NCBI GenBank assembly: GCA_903851195.1
Contig: CAINNJ010000004.1
Span: 682,001 to 746,000 of the forward strand
Direction of reading: 5' to 3'
Source: an uncultured Acidobacteriia bacterium
GTDB lineage: Bacteria > Acidobacteriota > Terriglobia > Bryobacterales > Bryobacteraceae
DNA length: 64,000 nucleotides
This document shows positions 56,175 to 64,000 of this stretch, piece by piece. The notes beneath the pieces were generated by a model, which was not told the DNA's origin, searched no databases, and saw nothing but the letters and a program-made list of their open reading frames with translations. A program made the translations under genes and the position numbers. Numbering within the stretch: position 1 is the stretch's first letter; each line of letters starts with the position of its first letter.

Positions 56175-57486
56175 AATCGCCCCCGCCGCCGCTGTCCCCG
56201 CCCCGCCCGCGCGCCCCCATCACGTGCGCCGCCGCCGCATCCACCTGTTCTTCTTCCTCGTCTTCTGCGCCCTCCCGTTCTTCAACCTGATGCGCTTCGA
56301 TCTGCCGAAGCAGCGCTTCTACTTCGCCGGCGCGGAGATCTGGATCAACGAGTTCGCCATCATCTTCTTCTCCCTCATGTTTCTGATGTTCGGCATCGTC
56401 GCGCTCAGCATGATCTACGGCCGCGTCTACTGCAGCTATGCCTGCCCGCAGATGATCTTCAGCGAAACCGCCCTCGCGCTCGACGATGCCCTGCGCCGCT
56501 GGACCACCAAGAAATTCATCGCCTGGCCCGCCCCGCGCCGCCGCTTCGCGCACTTGGCCCTGACCTACCTCATCATCGCGGCCGCGTCCGTGGTCCTGGC
56601 CTTCGTCTTCATCTCGTATTTCGTCGAGCCACGAGACCTGCTCCGCCGCCTCATCCATCTCGATATCGCCACCTCCGGCGGCTTCGCGGGCGCGGTCACC
56701 ACGCTCATCGCCTTTCTCGATTTCGCTTTCGTCCGCCAGAAATTCTGCACCACGCTCTGCCCGTACGGCTACCTGCAGGGCATGCTGGCCGACCGCCACA
56801 CGCTTCTGGTCCAGTACCGCGATCCCGACCATCTCTGCATCCAGTGCAAGAAATGCGTGCGGATTTGCCACATGGGCATCGACATCCGCGACTCGCCCTA
56901 CCAGATCGAGTGCATCCATTGCGGCGAGTGCATCGACGCCTGCGAAGAAATCATGACGAAGGTCAAGCGCCCCACGGTAGTCGAGTATTCGTGGGGACAG
57001 GACGGTCCGAAACTGGAAGCGGAAGCCGGCAAGCCCTGGTGGTACCGGCTCGGTATCCGCGATGCCAAACGCCGCATCGTGCTGCTGGTCATGCTCTGTT
57101 ACGCAAGCGGTCTGGCCGTCGCGCTCTCCATGCGCAACCCCGTGCTGGTGCGCATCAATCCCATCCGCACCACCAGCCTCTATCGCGTGAATGCGGCAGG
57201 TGAAGTGGAAAACCAGTTCTCCGTCTCCGTCTCGAACCGCGGCTCGCAAAATGCGAAGGTCGCGATCGCCGTGGACAGCCTGCAGGGCGCCCGCGTGGAA
57301 GAACTGCCGAATCCGCTTTCCGTTGCGCCGGGAGAAACCACAAGAAAAGACTTCGCCGTCGCCGTTCCGCGCGGCGCGGCCCTGGGCGACGTCACCCACT
57401 TCCATTTCCAGGTGGAAGCGCAGCCGGGCGGCCGCAAACAAACCATCGACATGACCTGGCTGATGCCACCGAAAACGAAAAGGTAA
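56158..57486 (+). CDS. ccoG: cbb3 oxidase accessory protein CcoG
   Basis: A 442-residue membrane ferredoxin-like protein (FixG/RdxA). It has an N-terminal helix region, CSYACPQMIF near residue 92, CTTLCPYGYLQG, and two 4Fe-4S motifs CIQCKKCVRICHMG and CIHCGECIDACEE. The C-terminal Ig-like domain (EVENQFSVSVSNRGSQN) is also typical. CcoG reduces copper for insertion into cbb3 oxidase. It overlaps the upstream gene by 17 bases; a 47-residue protein gene follows after two bases. Confidence 0.94.
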   Translation: MSAPVKIAPAAAVPAPPARPHHVRRRRIHLFFFLVFCALPFFNLMRFDLPKQRFYFAGAEIWINEFAIIFFSLMFLMFGIVALSMIYGRVYCSYACPQMIFSETALALDDALRRWTTKKFIAWPAPRRRFAHLALTYLIIAAASVVLAFVFISYFVEPRDLLRRLIHLDIATSGGFAGAVTTLIAFLDFAFVRQKFCTTLCPYGYLQGMLADRHTLLVQYRDPDHLCIQCKKCVRICHMGIDIRDSPYQIECIHCGECIDACEEIMTKVKRPTVVEYSWGQDGPKLEAEAGKPWWYRLGIRDAKRRIVLLVMLCYASGLAVALSMRNPVLVRINPIRTTSLYRVNAAGEVENQFSVSVSNRGSQNAKVAIAVDSLQGARVEELPNPLSVAPGETTRKDFAVAVPRGAALGDVTHFHFQVEAQPGGRKQTIDMTWLMPPKTKR

Positions 57487-57488
57487 AT

Positions 57489-57632
57489 ATGAACTTCAAA
57501 GTCCTGCTGGGCGGCGTGATGAGCCTCTTTGTCACCATCCTGATCGTCTGTTACTTCATCGCGAAACAGGCGAACCCCGTGTTTCTCGACGACCACGGCC
57601 GCCCCGCCAGCCAGGCCCGTCAGAGCTACTGA
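57489..57632 (+). CDS. 47-residue membrane protein between ccoG and ccoI
   Basis: The frame encodes one helix (FKVLLGGVMSLFVTILIVCY) and a soluble tail (ANPVFLDDHGRPASQARQSY). It is in the place where FixH/CcoH is usually found, between ccoG and ccoI, but is much shorter than FixH and has no further domain. It may be a reduced CcoH. It is two bases after ccoG and one base before ccoI, so it is certainly in the operon. Confidence 0.65.
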   Translation: MNFKVLLGGVMSLFVTILIVCYFIAKQANPVFLDDHGRPASQARQSY

Positions 57633-57633
57633 A

Positions 57634-60006
57634 ATGACCGCCACCGCGCCTCCGCCGCTCCGCCAGGAATTCGGACACGAATGCGCGCTCTGCACCCAGC
57701 CCTGTCCGGCCGATGACACCTTCTGCTGCATGGGCTGCCGCAACGTCTACACCATCCTGCAGGAGAGCGGCGCCATCGTGGAAGGCGCGGACCCGCGCGA
57801 TTCCGAACTCTTCCGCCGCAGCCTTGCCCTCGGCCTGGTCTCCAACGCGCCGCGCCCGCCCGCGCCCGGCGCGATCCCCGCCTCGGCACTGGTCGAAGAG
57901 AAGCTCTTTCACGTCTCCGGCATGTGGTGCGGCGCCTGCGGCTGGCTCATCGAACACGTCCTCGCCAAAGAACCCGCCGTTCGCCAGGCCGAAGTCTTCT
58001 TCACCTCGGACCTGCTCCGCATCCGCTATTGCCCGCAATACCTGCCGGTCAGCCGGCTCGAAGAAAATCTCGGCCGCCTCGGCTACCAGATCCGCCTCCA
58101 CAGCGGAGAGGCCGCCGATCAATCCGCCGACCGCCGCCGGGAACTGCTGCGCCTGGGCATCGCGGCCTTCCTGTGGCTGAATGTCATGACGCTGAACCTC
58201 TCCGTCTATCTGGGCGGCGGTCTGCAGCACTTCCTGCCGTTCCTGGTCATGGCGCTCGCCACGCCCGTGGTCTTCTTCTCCGGACAGACCATTCTGCGCC
58301 TCGCCTGGAGCGGCCTTCGGCAGGGCATCGCCCGCATGGAAACCCTGCTCTCCATCGGCATCCTGGCCGCTTATGGCTACAGCGCCGCCGAAACGTTTCT
58401 CGGCGGCAACCACCTCTATTTCGATATCGCCTGCGCCATCGTGACTCTGGTGCTGCTTGGCCGATATCTGGAGCGCAACGCGAAAGAGGCCACCAGCCGC
58501 GCGATCACCGGTCTCTACTCCATGCTCCCCGTCAAAGCCCGCGTGCTGGAAAACGGCCGGGAGCGCTTCCTCGCCATCGACGCTCTCGCGCCCGGCGACA
58601 CCTTCCTGGTCCGAACCGGTGAGCGCATTCCCGCCGATGGCATCGTGGTCGCGGGCGAGTCCGACGTCGATGAAAGCATTCTCACCGGCGAGTCGCGCCC
58701 CGTGTCCCGCCGCGCGGGCGACAACGTCACCGGCGGCAGCCTCAATACCAGCGGCGTGCTCGAAGTCCGCGTCACCGCCGTCGGCGACAACAGCGTGCTC
58801 GCACAGATTCTTCGGTCGGTCGAAGCCGCTCTCAGCCGCCGCTCCGATATCGAACGCGTGGCCGACAAGGTCTCCCGCATCTTCGTGCCCGGCGTGATCG
58901 CCCTTGCCGCGCTCACCGCGCTCCTGCTGATCCTGACCGGCGTGCATCCCGCCGAAGCCCTGCTGCGCGCCATCACCGTCCTGGTCATCGCCTGCCCCTG
59001 CGCGCTTGGCATCGCCACGCCCATGGCGATCACGGCGGCCATTGGGGCGGCTTCCCGCCGCGGCATTCTCATCTCGAACCCGCGCGCTCTCGAAACCGTG
59101 CAGCGCGTCGACACCGTGCTTCTCGATAAGACCGGCACCGTGACCGAAGGCCGCTTCACGCTGCTCGAATACGATCCCGCCCACCTGCCGCTGCTCGCCT
59201 CCCTCGAAATCTTCTCCGAACATCCTCTGGCCAAAGCCGTGGTGGATCTGGCGGGCGACATGTCCCCGGCCACGAACGTGGAAATCCGCAAAGGCCGGGG
59301 CATTCTCGGCAATTCCGCCGGAATGGAAATCTTTTGCGGGAATCGCGCGCTGCTCGCCGAACTCGGCGTCGCGCCCGATCCGCAACTCGACGCCCGCGCC
59401 CGCGCGGCCGAAGCCCGCGGCAGCACCGTCGCGTTTTATGGCTGGGACCGCCGCCTCGCCGGCATCCTCGTCTTCGGCGACCGCATCCGCCACGACGCCT
59501 CCGCGCTCGTCGCGGACCTGCGGCAACGCGGCATCGCTGTGATAGTGGTCTCGGGCGACGCCGCGGGCACGGTTCGCCACGTCTCCGAAACCATCGGCGC
59601 CGACGAGTGGTTCGCCGAAGTTCTCCCCGAAGCGAAACAGAGCGTCGTCGAAAAACTGCAGGCCCGCGGCAAGCGCGTCGTCATGCTGGGCGATGGCGTC
59701 AACGACGGCCCGGCGCTCGCCCAGGCCGACCTCGGCATCGCCATGGGCTCCGGCGCCGGCCTCGCCATGAAAGCCTCCAGCGTGGTCCTGATGACCGGGC
59801 AACTCGACCGCGTCACCGAAGTCTTCGACCTCGCCCGCCGCACGCTGCGCATCATCCGCCAGAATTTATTCTGGGCGTTCTTCTACAACATCGCGGGCGT
59901 GAGCCTCGCCGTGATGGGCCGCCTGAATCCCATCGTCGCCGCCGGCGCCATGGTTTCCTCCAGCCTGATCGTGGCCTGGAACTCCTCCCGCCTGCGTCGG
60001 ACTTAG
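57634..60006 (+). CDS. ccoI: Copper-translocating P-type ATPase CcoI (FixI)
   Basis: A 790-residue P1B ATPase. A cysteine-rich N-terminus (CALCTQPCPADDTFCCMGC) precedes a heavy-metal domain with GMWCGACGWL near residue 95. CPCALGIATP is in the ion-binding helix; ILTGESRPVS, LLDKTGTVTEG, FSEHPLAKAV and MLGDGVNDGPALAQ complete the catalytic set. CcoI exports copper to the oxidase assembly site. It ends the respiratory operon and is convergent with the sortilin-like gene, with eight bases between them. Confidence 0.95.
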   Translation: MTATAPPPLRQEFGHECALCTQPCPADDTFCCMGCRNVYTILQESGAIVEGADPRDSELFRRSLALGLVSNAPRPPAPGAIPASALVEEKLFHVSGMWCGACGWLIEHVLAKEPAVRQAEVFFTSDLLRIRYCPQYLPVSRLEENLGRLGYQIRLHSGEAADQSADRRRELLRLGIAAFLWLNVMTLNLSVYLGGGLQHFLPFLVMALATPVVFFSGQTILRLAWSGLRQGIARMETLLSIGILAAYGYSAAETFLGGNHLYFDIACAIVTLVLLGRYLERNAKEATSRAITGLYSMLPVKARVLENGRERFLAIDALAPGDTFLVRTGERIPADGIVVAGESDVDESILTGESRPVSRRAGDNVTGGSLNTSGVLEVRVTAVGDNSVLAQILRSVEAALSRRSDIERVADKVSRIFVPGVIALAALTALLLILTGVHPAEALLRAITVLVIACPCALGIATPMAITAAIGAASRRGILISNPRALETVQRVDTVLLDKTGTVTEGRFTLLEYDPAHLPLLASLEIFSEHPLAKAVVDLAGDMSPATNVEIRKGRGILGNSAGMEIFCGNRALLAELGVAPDPQLDARARAAEARGSTVAFYGWDRRLAGILVFGDRIRHDASALVADLRQRGIAVIVVSGDAAGTVRHVSETIGADEWFAEVLPEAKQSVVEKLQARGKRVVMLGDGVNDGPALAQADLGIAMGSGAGLAMKASSVVLMTGQLDRVTEVFDLARRTLRIIRQNLFWAFFYNIAGVSLAVMGRLNPIVAAGAMVSSSLIVAWNSSRLRRT

Positions 60007-60014
60007 ACCGGCCC

Positions 60015-63000
60015 CTACTTCTCCCGGAACTCCACCAGCCGGCCCGGCGTATGCGGCGCGCCCGCCAGTTCCACCTGCTGCTCCAGCTTCCGCATGTCCG
60101 TGCTCACCAGCGTCGTCAACTGCGCCAGTTGCGCCTTGAAATCCGCCGCCGCGATGTCATAGCCGTGCATCTGCGTCCCCGTCGGCCGCGCCGTGGACAT
60201 CCGCTGCCCCTGCACTATCTGCATCACCCGCTCGTTAATCGACGGACCCGTCGGCTCGCTGCGCCCGCGCAGCACCGAATCCCCGCGCAGCGCCACCAGG
60301 ATCGCCTCGTTCTTCTTCTCCAGCGCCGCCACCGTATTCGCCAGTTCCGCGGGCGCACCCGGCGTCTCGAACAGCGCCCGCCGGATCGCCGCCAGCCGCC
60401 CCATGTTCCCGTTCGCCACCTCCAGCGCACCGGTCACCGCGCGTTGCAGCCGCGCCGTCTTCTGCTGGAAACTCACCAGCACGGCGCGGTCTTCCTTCGC
60501 CATACTCGCCTGACCCGGCACCGATATCGTGAACGTCGCCGAACCCGCCAGCGGCTTCAGTTCGCCATCCACGCGCTGCGCCATCGAAACCTGATAATTC
60601 CCCGGCATCACCAGCGGACCCGACGGCGGACCCGCGAACTCCTCGTCACCCCCGCCTTCCGCGCCCGGCTGCGCGGGATTCGCCAACACCGGCGCCGGCT
60701 CCCGCAGATCCCACGTGATCCGGTGAATCCCCGCCGCGCCCGGCCCCGTCAGACGCCGCACCGCCCGCCCTTCCGCATCCGAAATCAGGAACACCACCGC
60801 CGGAGCCTCCTCACGCGCCTCCGCCCGGAACTCCTCCGCGCTCGGATACACCACCGTGCCCTTCTTCTCCGCCTCGCGCCGCCGCTCCGCCCGCGTCTTC
60901 AGAGCGCTCTTCAGATACCACGTGAACGTCGCGCCATATGCCGGATTCTCCGCCGCATAGAATGCATCGCCCTGGTAGCCCTTGCCCTGCCGGCCATACG
61001 GCCCTGCCTGCACATACATCGGCGTCTCGCGCACCGGAAACAGATGACTCTCCGCCTGCAGCGTCTCCGGCTTCAGCGAACGCAAAGCCGAGTAATCGTC
61101 CAGCACGTAAATCCCCCGCCCGAACGTGCCGATCACCAGATCGTCCTGCTGCTTCTGAATCGCGATATCGCGCACCGCGATCGTCGGCAGCCCCGTCCGC
61201 AGCCGCATCCACTTCACGCCGCCATCGGCCGAGAAAAACACGCCGTACTCCGTGCCCGCGAACAACAGATTCGGATCCTTGTGGTCCTCCGCGAACGCAT
61301 ACACCGCGCCGTTCACCGGCAGATCGCCGCGAATCGAACGCCACGTCCTGCCCCCGTCCGTCGTCTTCATGAGGTACGGATTGAAATCGCCGCTCTGGTG
61401 ATTCTCGAACGCCGAATACGCGGTATTCGCGTCATGCTGCGACGCAATCACCCGGCTGACATAAGAATGTTCCGGCACGCCCGGAAAATCGTTCGATTTC
61501 CTCCAGTGCCCGCCGCCGTCTTCCGTAATCTGCAGAATCCCGTCGTCCGTTCCCGCGTAAATCAGCCCCTCTTTCTTCGGGCTCTCCGCAATCGACGAAA
61601 TGTTGCTGTAATAAGCCGTCGACGTATTCTTGGCCACCGCGTCCGGACCCCAGACCTTGCCCATCACCGGCAGTTTGTTCCGGTCGATCTGCTGCGTCAG
61701 GTCCGGGCTGATCGCCTTCCAGCTGTTCCCGCGATCGTCGCTGCGATAAAGCCGCTGATTGCCGAAATACAGCCGCGTATGCGCATGCGGACTGATGATC
61801 AGAGGCGAATCCCAGTTCCATCGGGCGGGATCCTCGCCCTTTTCCGGCTGCGGCTGCAGATTATTGATCGATTCCCCCGTCCGCTTATCGAAACGCGCCA
61901 GCACGCCGTTCTGCGATTCCGCGTAAATGATATTCGGATCCTCCGGATCCACGCGCGACACAAACCCGTCGCCGCCCTGCGTCATGAACCAGTCGGCATT
62001 GGTGATGCCGGTATTATTTCGCGTCCTCGCCGGACCGCCCACCGACGCATTGTCCTGCGTGCCGCCGTACACGTTATAAAACGGCGCCTGATTATCCACG
62101 GTGATGTCGTAAAACTGCGCCAGCGGCAGATTGCTCTTGAACGCCCAAGTCTGCGCCCGGTCGAACGTCTCATACAGACCGCCGTCGCACCCCACCAGAT
62201 AATGGTCGCCATCCCGCGGATCGATCCAGATCAGATGGGTATCGCCATGCTTGTTGCGTTCCCCCATGTTCCGGAACGTGCGCCCGCCGTCGTCCGACAC
62301 CGCCATCCGCTCCGCAAAGAAATACACACGATCGGCCGTATGCGGATCCGCGAAGATGCGACCGAAGTACATCCCCGCGAACTCCCGCGGACTCCGCAGT
62401 TCCCAACTCGCCCCAAAATCCGTCGAACGGTAAATGCCCGATTTTTTATTCGCCGCCTCCACGCTCGCATAAACCAGCGCCGGATTCTTCCCCGATGGCG
62501 CGAACGTAATGCGCCCGATATCTTCCGCCGGCAGACCACCTACCTTCGACCACGTCGCCCCCGCATCCGTGCTCCGGTAAATCGCCGATTCCGGCCCGCC
62601 GTCGATCAGCGTCCAGAAATGCCGCCGCCTCTGGTAACTGGCCGCAATCACCACATCCGGATTCCGCGGATCCATCGCTACATCCGTCACGCCCGTGTTC
62701 GGCGAAACGGTCAGCACGGCCTTCCAGGTCTTGCCGCCATCGGTCGTCTTGTACAGACCGCGCTCCCCGCCCGGCGCCCACAGCGGCCCCTGCGCCGCCA
62801 CGTAGACGACCTTCGAATCGCGCGGATCGATCGCAATGCGTGCAATATGTTCGGAAGTCTTCAGGCCCAGATTCCTCCACGTCTTGCCGCCGTCGTCCGT
62901 GCGGTAAACACCGTCTCCGTAGGACACGCTGCGCTGGCTGTTGGCCTCGCCCGTCCCGACCCACACCGTCTCCGGATTCTTCGGATCCATCGCCAGCGCG

Positions 63001-63287
63001 CCGATCGAGTAACTGCCCTGACCATCGAACACCGGCGTCCACGACGCGCCGTTATTCCCGGTCTTCCACACCCCGCCCGACGCGGCCGCGACATAATAAT
63101 GAGCGGCATTCCCCGGTTCCACCGCGATATCCACGACTCGCCCGGAGATCATCGCCGGACCCACCAGACGAAACCGCAGATCCCCCAGCGTGGCGGGCGT
63201 CAGCGCGACCGCCGGCGTATCGGCTTTCGGCTCATCGGCGCCCAAAGCAAGCGTGCAGAGAAAGAGAAAGGAAAGAAAGAGGCGCAT
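60015..63287 (-). CDS. Large Asp-box (sortilin/VPS10-like) exported protein
   Basis: A 1,090-residue secreted protein with a signal peptide (RLFLSFLFLCTLALG). The body has about ten Asp-box motifs, such as VWKTGNNGASW, VYRTDDGGKTW, LYKTTDGGKTW, IYRSTDAGATW, LYRSDDRGNSW and LMKTTDGGRTW, forming one or two propellers. A beta domain and a helical C-terminal region follow. It is annotated in related bacteria as a glycosyl hydrolase or VPS10 protein without a proven role. The ATG at 63287 begins the signal peptide; the open frame extends 18 codons further. Confidence 0.9.
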   Translation of the reverse strand: MRLFLSFLFLCTLALGADEPKADTPAVALTPATLGDLRFRLVGPAMISGRVVDIAVEPGNAAHYYVAAASGGVWKTGNNGASWTPVFDGQGSYSIGALAMDPKNPETVWVGTGEANSQRSVSYGDGVYRTDDGGKTWRNLGLKTSEHIARIAIDPRDSKVVYVAAQGPLWAPGGERGLYKTTDGGKTWKAVLTVSPNTGVTDVAMDPRNPDVVIAASYQRRRHFWTLIDGGPESAIYRSTDAGATWSKVGGLPAEDIGRITFAPSGKNPALVYASVEAANKKSGIYRSTDFGASWELRSPREFAGMYFGRIFADPHTADRVYFFAERMAVSDDGGRTFRNMGERNKHGDTHLIWIDPRDGDHYLVGCDGGLYETFDRAQTWAFKSNLPLAQFYDITVDNQAPFYNVYGGTQDNASVGGPARTRNNTGITNADWFMTQGGDGFVSRVDPEDPNIIYAESQNGVLARFDKRTGESINNLQPQPEKGEDPARWNWDSPLIISPHAHTRLYFGNQRLYRSDDRGNSWKAISPDLTQQIDRNKLPVMGKVWGPDAVAKNTSTAYYSNISSIAESPKKEGLIYAGTDDGILQITEDGGGHWRKSNDFPGVPEHSYVSRVIASQHDANTAYSAFENHQSGDFNPYLMKTTDGGRTWRSIRGDLPVNGAVYAFAEDHKDPNLLFAGTEYGVFFSADGGVKWMRLRTGLPTIAVRDIAIQKQQDDLVIGTFGRGIYVLDDYSALRSLKPETLQAESHLFPVRETPMYVQAGPYGRQGKGYQGDAFYAAENPAYGATFTWYLKSALKTRAERRREAEKKGTVVYPSAEEFRAEAREEAPAVVFLISDAEGRAVRRLTGPGAAGIHRITWDLREPAPVLANPAQPGAEGGGDEEFAGPPSGPLVMPGNYQVSMAQRVDGELKPLAGSATFTISVPGQASMAKEDRAVLVSFQQKTARLQRAVTGALEVANGNMGRLAAIRRALFETPGAPAELANTVAALEKKNEAILVALRGDSVLRGRSEPTGPSINERVMQIVQGQRMSTARPTGTQMHGYDIAAADFKAQLAQLTTLVSTDMRKLEQQVELAGAPHTPGRLVEFREK

Positions 63288-63304
63288 CACAATTTCATGA
63301 AGGT

Positions 63305-63310
63305 TAACAT
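63305..63310 (+). promoter_or_regulatory. Possible -10 element before the alpha/beta hydrolase
   Basis: TAACAT in the context GGTTAACATAAG lies 15 bases before the ATG at 63326. The overlapping TATGTT on the minus strand could serve the sortilin-like gene. Read by eye only. Confidence 0.3.
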
Positions 63311-63325
63311 AAGCCACAAGCCCCC

Positions 63326-64000
63326 ATGCCGATGAGCACACACACCCTTCTCCGGCTGTTCACCTTCGCCTCGATTCTGTCCCTCCATGCGGACGCCGCC
63401 GTCCGTACCGACACGGACGAACACCTCACCACTCCGGTCCCCCATCGCTATCTCCACGGCGTCATCCCCGACGATGCGAAGTTCCAGCTCGCCCTGCCCG
63501 ACCACTGGAACGGGAAGCTGGTCATCTTCTCCCGCGGCTTCTCCGGCACCGAACTCAGCACCGGAGCCTTCAAAACCACGGCGCTCGAAAAAGGTTACGC
63601 GTTCGCCGCCAGCGATGAGGGCTGGAACCGTGTCACAATCGCCAGCCGCCCGCGGGACACTTATTTCGAATCCCGCCGCCGCATCCTCGAACTCACCCGC
63701 TACGCCAAACAGGTGGTGCTGAAGCAGTACGGCAAACCCGCCTCGCGCACCCTGATGACCGGCGGCTCCAACGGCGGCCACCACACCAAATGGATGATCG
63801 AAAGTTATCCGGACCTCTACGACGGCGGTCTCGCCGGCTACGGTTTCAACTCGCAGGTCAGCCAGTGGGGCTCCATCCCCGTGGTGCTGCGCAACTACGA
63901 TGTGATCGCCCCGCGCATCGACGACATCGTCCGGAAGCGTCTGGAAAACGCGCAGTGGAACCCGTTCACCACTCCCCTCTCGCCCCCGCTGACGCCGGAA
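63326..64000 (+). CDS. Exported alpha/beta hydrolase, N-terminal part
   Basis: The first 225 residues are seen; the gene runs off the right edge. After a signal peptide (LLRLFTFASILSLHADA) come the oxyanion region (LVIFSRGFSGT) and the nucleophile elbow TGGSNGGHHTKWMIE. The GGSNGG motif fits a serine hydrolase of the tannase/feruloyl-esterase-like or peptidase-like type. The Asp and His of the triad would lie beyond the edge. ATG 63326 or 63332 may be the start; neither has a clear ribosome site. It is divergent from the sortilin-like gene. Confidence 0.75.
   Translation, partial: MPMSTHTLLRLFTFASILSLHADAAVRTDTDEHLTTPVPHRYLHGVIPDDAKFQLALPDHWNGKLVIFSRGFSGTELSTGAFKTTALEKGYAFAASDEGWNRVTIASRPRDTYFESRRRILELTRYAKQVVLKQYGKPASRTLMTGGSNGGHHTKWMIESYPDLYDGGLAGYGFNSQVSQWGSIPVVLRNYDVIAPRIDDIVRKRLENAQWNPFTTPLSPPLTPE

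Noticed and set aside
59334-63335. A 1,333-codon open frame on the plus strand opposite the sortilin-like gene
   Set aside because: Its translation is dominated by arginine, proline and histidine with no domain or signal. It is the usual antisense shadow in high-GC DNA; the minus-strand gene has a signal peptide and Asp-box repeats.

Overview
The window is high-GC, densely coded DNA from a free-living heterotroph, most likely an acidobacterium of the Solibacter/Bryobacter type. This rests on a family mix and not on a marker gene: a paired PSCyt1/DUF1549-DUF1553 protein and DUF1501 protein, a very large carboxypeptidase-regulatory-like TonB-dependent receptor, a DUF1080 protein, an Asp-box sortilin-like protein of about 1,090 residues, a YVTN propeller and many secreted hydrolases. 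No phage, insertion sequence, CRISPR array, tRNA or 16S/23S rRNA was found. The only structural RNA is a small SRP RNA.

Layout. 1-4.4 kb (minus strand): the start of a cyclase-family gene, then an ABC ATPase - M61 peptidase - ABC permease operon. 4.4-7.1 kb (minus): the conserved order SRP RNA - dnaX - ybaB - recR. 7.2-10.1 kb: a fused pectin esterase, a VapBC-like toxin-antitoxin pair and a secreted RNase T2. 10.2-14.9 kb: the PSCyt1/DUF1501 pair and an outer-membrane-like protein. 15-21.3 kb: small proteins, an Old Yellow Enzyme, an NtrB/NtrC-type two-component pair, a HEAT protein and a zinc/cation efflux protein. 21.4-30.9 kb: a complete potassium-uptake (kdp) locus in which the sensor KdpD is split into separate genes. 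30.9-47 kb: a mix of secreted, cell-surface and redox genes, including two transglutaminases with an N-formylglutamate amidohydrolase, the TonB receptor, an alcohol dehydrogenase, a metal P-type ATPase, a universal stress protein and a PEP-CTERM protein. 47.2-60.0 kb (plus): one long respiratory operon. 60-64 kb: the sortilin-like protein and the start of an alpha/beta hydrolase.

The most interesting system is the respiratory operon. It runs CcoS-like protein, Rieske protein, fused cytochrome b, a membrane-anchored cytochrome with seven CxxCH sites, CcoN, CcoO, a second CcoS-like protein, a heme-less CcoP-like membrane protein, a GltD-like flavoprotein with extra 4Fe-4S clusters, a TauE/SafE-like protein, CcoG, a 47-residue membrane protein and the copper ATPase CcoI. 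Quinol oxidation and oxygen reduction are encoded together and no diheme CcoP is present. The heptaheme cytochrome could therefore wire a bc-type complex directly to a cbb3-type oxidase.

The kdp locus is the second point of interest. The histidine kinase (membrane region, GAF-like region and kinase) lies upstream with KdpE, while two separate KdpD N-terminal/Usp proteins lie downstream of kdpC. One of the two has degraded nucleotide-binding motifs. A 44-90 bp hairpin-rich dispersed repeat occurs twice in intergenic DNA, and two tandem duplications each contain a stop codon. Many genes have a TAnnnT hexamer only a few bases before the start codon, suggesting very short mRNA leaders.
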